From: Ascaris suum
Taxonomy: Eukaryota; Nematoda; Chromadorea; Rhabditida; Ascarididae
Assembly (NCBI GenBank): GCA_013433145.1
Contig: CM024176.1
Coordinates: 9,100,520 to 9,164,519, forward strand
Reading direction: 5' to 3'
Length of the DNA stretch: 64,000 nucleotides
This document shows, in pieces, positions 61,710 to 64,000 of this stretch. Position 1 is the first letter of the stretch. The number at the start of each line of letters is the position of its first letter. The notes beneath the pieces are model-generated. The model saw only the letters and a list, made by a program, of their open reading frames with translations. It was not told the origin of the DNA and ran no database searches. Made by a program: the position numbers and the translations under genes.

Positions 61710-64000
61710 TCAGCATCGATCTGCACAACAACTTTTACTTTCAATCACGATGATGGTGTTAGCGATACAAACCGAATACTTGATATCATATTTCTCTTCA
61801 CCTTCAGATGGCGCATATCAACTCGAAAGAGGATCTAATAGAAATATCTCTCACTTTTGATATTTATATGCTATCATACATAGACGAAAAAAAGCATCTA
61901 TGAACGAATAAAATCAGGTATTTCAAATTTCAATCATTTTAGCATTAATGCAATGAGGGGATTGATTTGCAAATGTGGAAATATTTGTGACTCGTTGTGG
62001 TACTTACGATGAATGCATGTAGCAAGAAAAGACTTCGCAAATTTAGCCAATTAAAAGTAATAAAAAATTACATTTCAACATTTACTGAATTAGAAAATTA
62101 AACTTATCAATCAAAGTGAATGAATTTTACCGATTTAAATTTGTGCTTAAATGATTATTTCTCAAGGCATTGATGTTCTAAAAAAAAATTTAGAGTAAAT
62201 GTTACAACGATTAACAAATAGATATGAATTTTTTGCAAAGCTATGCAAAAAAAAACTTATCGAAGGGTTAGATGATGTTGTAGTGAAAAGATGTTTCAAA
62301 CGTTTACAATTATTGCAGTTTTAAAGTAAATGCACAGAATTGACGCCATTAATTTGATTGTTTATCTGTAGCAATTCACCTATATGATCAGCATTCAAGC
62401 GCATGCGTTAAACTATAAATGAATATAAAAAAGATCGGCATCTTACAGCATATAAGAAAAAAGCGGACATAAAGAATGCTAATCGAATGTGAACGGAAAC
62501 TGCGTGTGAATGAGAGTGCATTGAGTGACAGCTGAAATTGGAGCATACATAACGCCAACATTTACCAATGCCATCAACCATGAAATCAGAAAGTTAGCAC
62601 GATTACGTATGTCAATATTTTTCAATTCGTTTTTCTAGGCAGCTGATCGCGCGCATACAACACTTTTCAAGGTATATTTCTTCAGCTGAACGACATTCCA
62701 CAACTCAGGTGTAATAATTTGATTACGAATTGAGACGTTTTCAAACATGTATAATTCTTATGCAGATGAATAAAGAGAAAATAAAACATGCAGGAAATAG
62801 CAATAGCAAATGTTCATAATGCTATTTCCAAATTCTACTACTGCACCTCTCATAGGCTTTAAATTGAAAGTGGCGCATTAATCTATAAATAATGCATATG
62901 CGAATAGGCTGTGTTCAGTCGTGCATTGTTGCATGAAAAGTTTCTAATCTTGAAAGAAATTTCCATGTATAGAAAAAAAATCTTTCCCGTAAACTGTGAA
63001 ACACCTGAGGTTTTCTTCACCTCCCTCCGCCCCCCCCCCCTCACATTTTCTAAATTGTCGTGGTTATATGGATAGAGAAACAAACGTTAATTTATTTTAT
63101 AATGTTTCAAAAGGCAAGCCTAATAGGAGCTATAGAACAACGGAATGACATGTGCCCAGATAAGGAACTTAATCGCTTTAAGAAGAAAATACTTTAGCTT
63201 TGCAAGCATGGAACGTAGAAGCATATCAGAAGTGCTGCCGCTTTATGCAGATTTTGCCTTCGACTGGCGTGAACAACGAATTTTTCAAGTTGCAAGCAAA
63301 AAGTAAAGTGTGCAGTATAGTGCCTCTTAATTCCAACTGATATGGTGGCGCGAACAAATTCTACCCCAAAGATTGGTTCTTTGGACTGTTCGTTAGTGCA
63401 ATGAAAAATCCGATCATTGCATAGCGCATACTTTTTTCCACCGCTGAACGGCAACTGCACCGTCCGGAAGCGATCGATGAACATGGAATGGGTGAACAAA
63501 AGCGCCTATGTCATCCAGACGTATTACTGAAGCGTTGAACAATACTCCCTATTTATACTGTGCGCTTGGATTAATTACCAAATGTTAGAAACAACACATT
63601 GTGGGTGTTATCTATAAGCTGCTACCGCCACCAATGCTGACTGTATAAAGAAATCTATTAGATTACAATAGTTGTCCCAGCAAAGCTGTTTTATCAACAC
63701 AGGATTTGCAGCGAACTGAAATAACAGCATACCCCTTAATTCTAATAATGACATTAGTAGAAATGAAAGTACAATTGCAGTAATAAAGCGAGCCAACAAG
63801 GCTAGTAGTGTGCTGTTATAGCACTACCATTATTTCCTACGGTCTCATACACCATCTACCTTTGTCTCCCTTTTCCCCACCCCCAACTTCGAAAGAAGTA
63901 GAGATATTCCTCGCCGTCCTAAACCTTCCTTATACTGATATGTTGTCTGCACAACTTTCGTAAAAAGAGCAAGCACCGGGCACTTCATTAGGGCAGATAC
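61710..64000. other. No recognised gene up to the window end
   Basis: AT-rich, with an 11-nt poly-C tract (63030-63040) and chance frames of 60-101 codons on the minus strand (for example 63194-63499) without motifs. Confidence 0.55.
63030..63040. repeat. Poly-C tract, 11 nt
   Basis: Eleven C on the plus strand, after a pyrimidine-rich lead-in (CACCTCCCTCCG). Confidence 0.9.

Overview
This is eukaryotic genomic DNA, AT-rich and full of introns, most likely from a nematode. The splice sites are short (donors mostly GTAAG/GTTAG; acceptors ending in T/A-rich plus CAG or TAG), introns range from about 0.3 to 3.4 kb, and there are decayed BEL/Pao retrotransposons and long TA and poly-G tracts. 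I see no bacterial gene organisation, operons, tRNA, rRNA, CRISPR arrays or spliced-leader genes. A species cannot be named; a large-intron parasitic nematode is a guess.

Region 1 (1-14520) holds the one host gene I can support firmly: the 5' part of a plasma-membrane Na+/Ca2+ exchanger of the NCX/SLC8 family, on the minus strand. Nine coding exons can be joined with consistent phases at every junction. They give 393 codons from a start at 14520 (signal peptide, first transmembrane half, alpha-1 repeat, a basic segment at the start of the cytosolic loop, and the loop up to the approach to the Calx-beta domains). The Calx-beta domains, the second transmembrane half and the stop codon must lie below position 1. 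The ion-coordinating motif of the alpha-1 repeat sits on a 38-nt micro-exon.

Region 2 (about 14.7-42.4 kb) has no gene I can recognise. It contains two long (TA)n arrays, one preceded by (CT)n, a degenerate TG-rich alternating purine/pyrimidine block, several 14-nt G/C homopolymers, and short inverted and direct repeats.

Region 3 (about 42.6-45.8 kb) is a decayed BEL/Pao-type LTR retrotransposon on the minus strand, with gag, zinc knuckles, aspartic protease and reverse transcriptase in several frames. It ends abruptly inside the reverse transcriptase. Just beyond its 5' side lies a 21-bp perfect inverted repeat pair about 320 bp apart, a possible small non-autonomous element.

Region 4 (about 46-64 kb) is again gene-poor. 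It has a second, separate BEL/Pao relic (integrase only, 53.5-54.3 kb, minus strand), a possible tiny two-exon gene end at 54.6 kb, a charged coding-like patch at 61.3-61.7 kb, and several perfect palindromes or hairpins. I found no convincing new multi-gene system; the oddities worth checking are listed individually.
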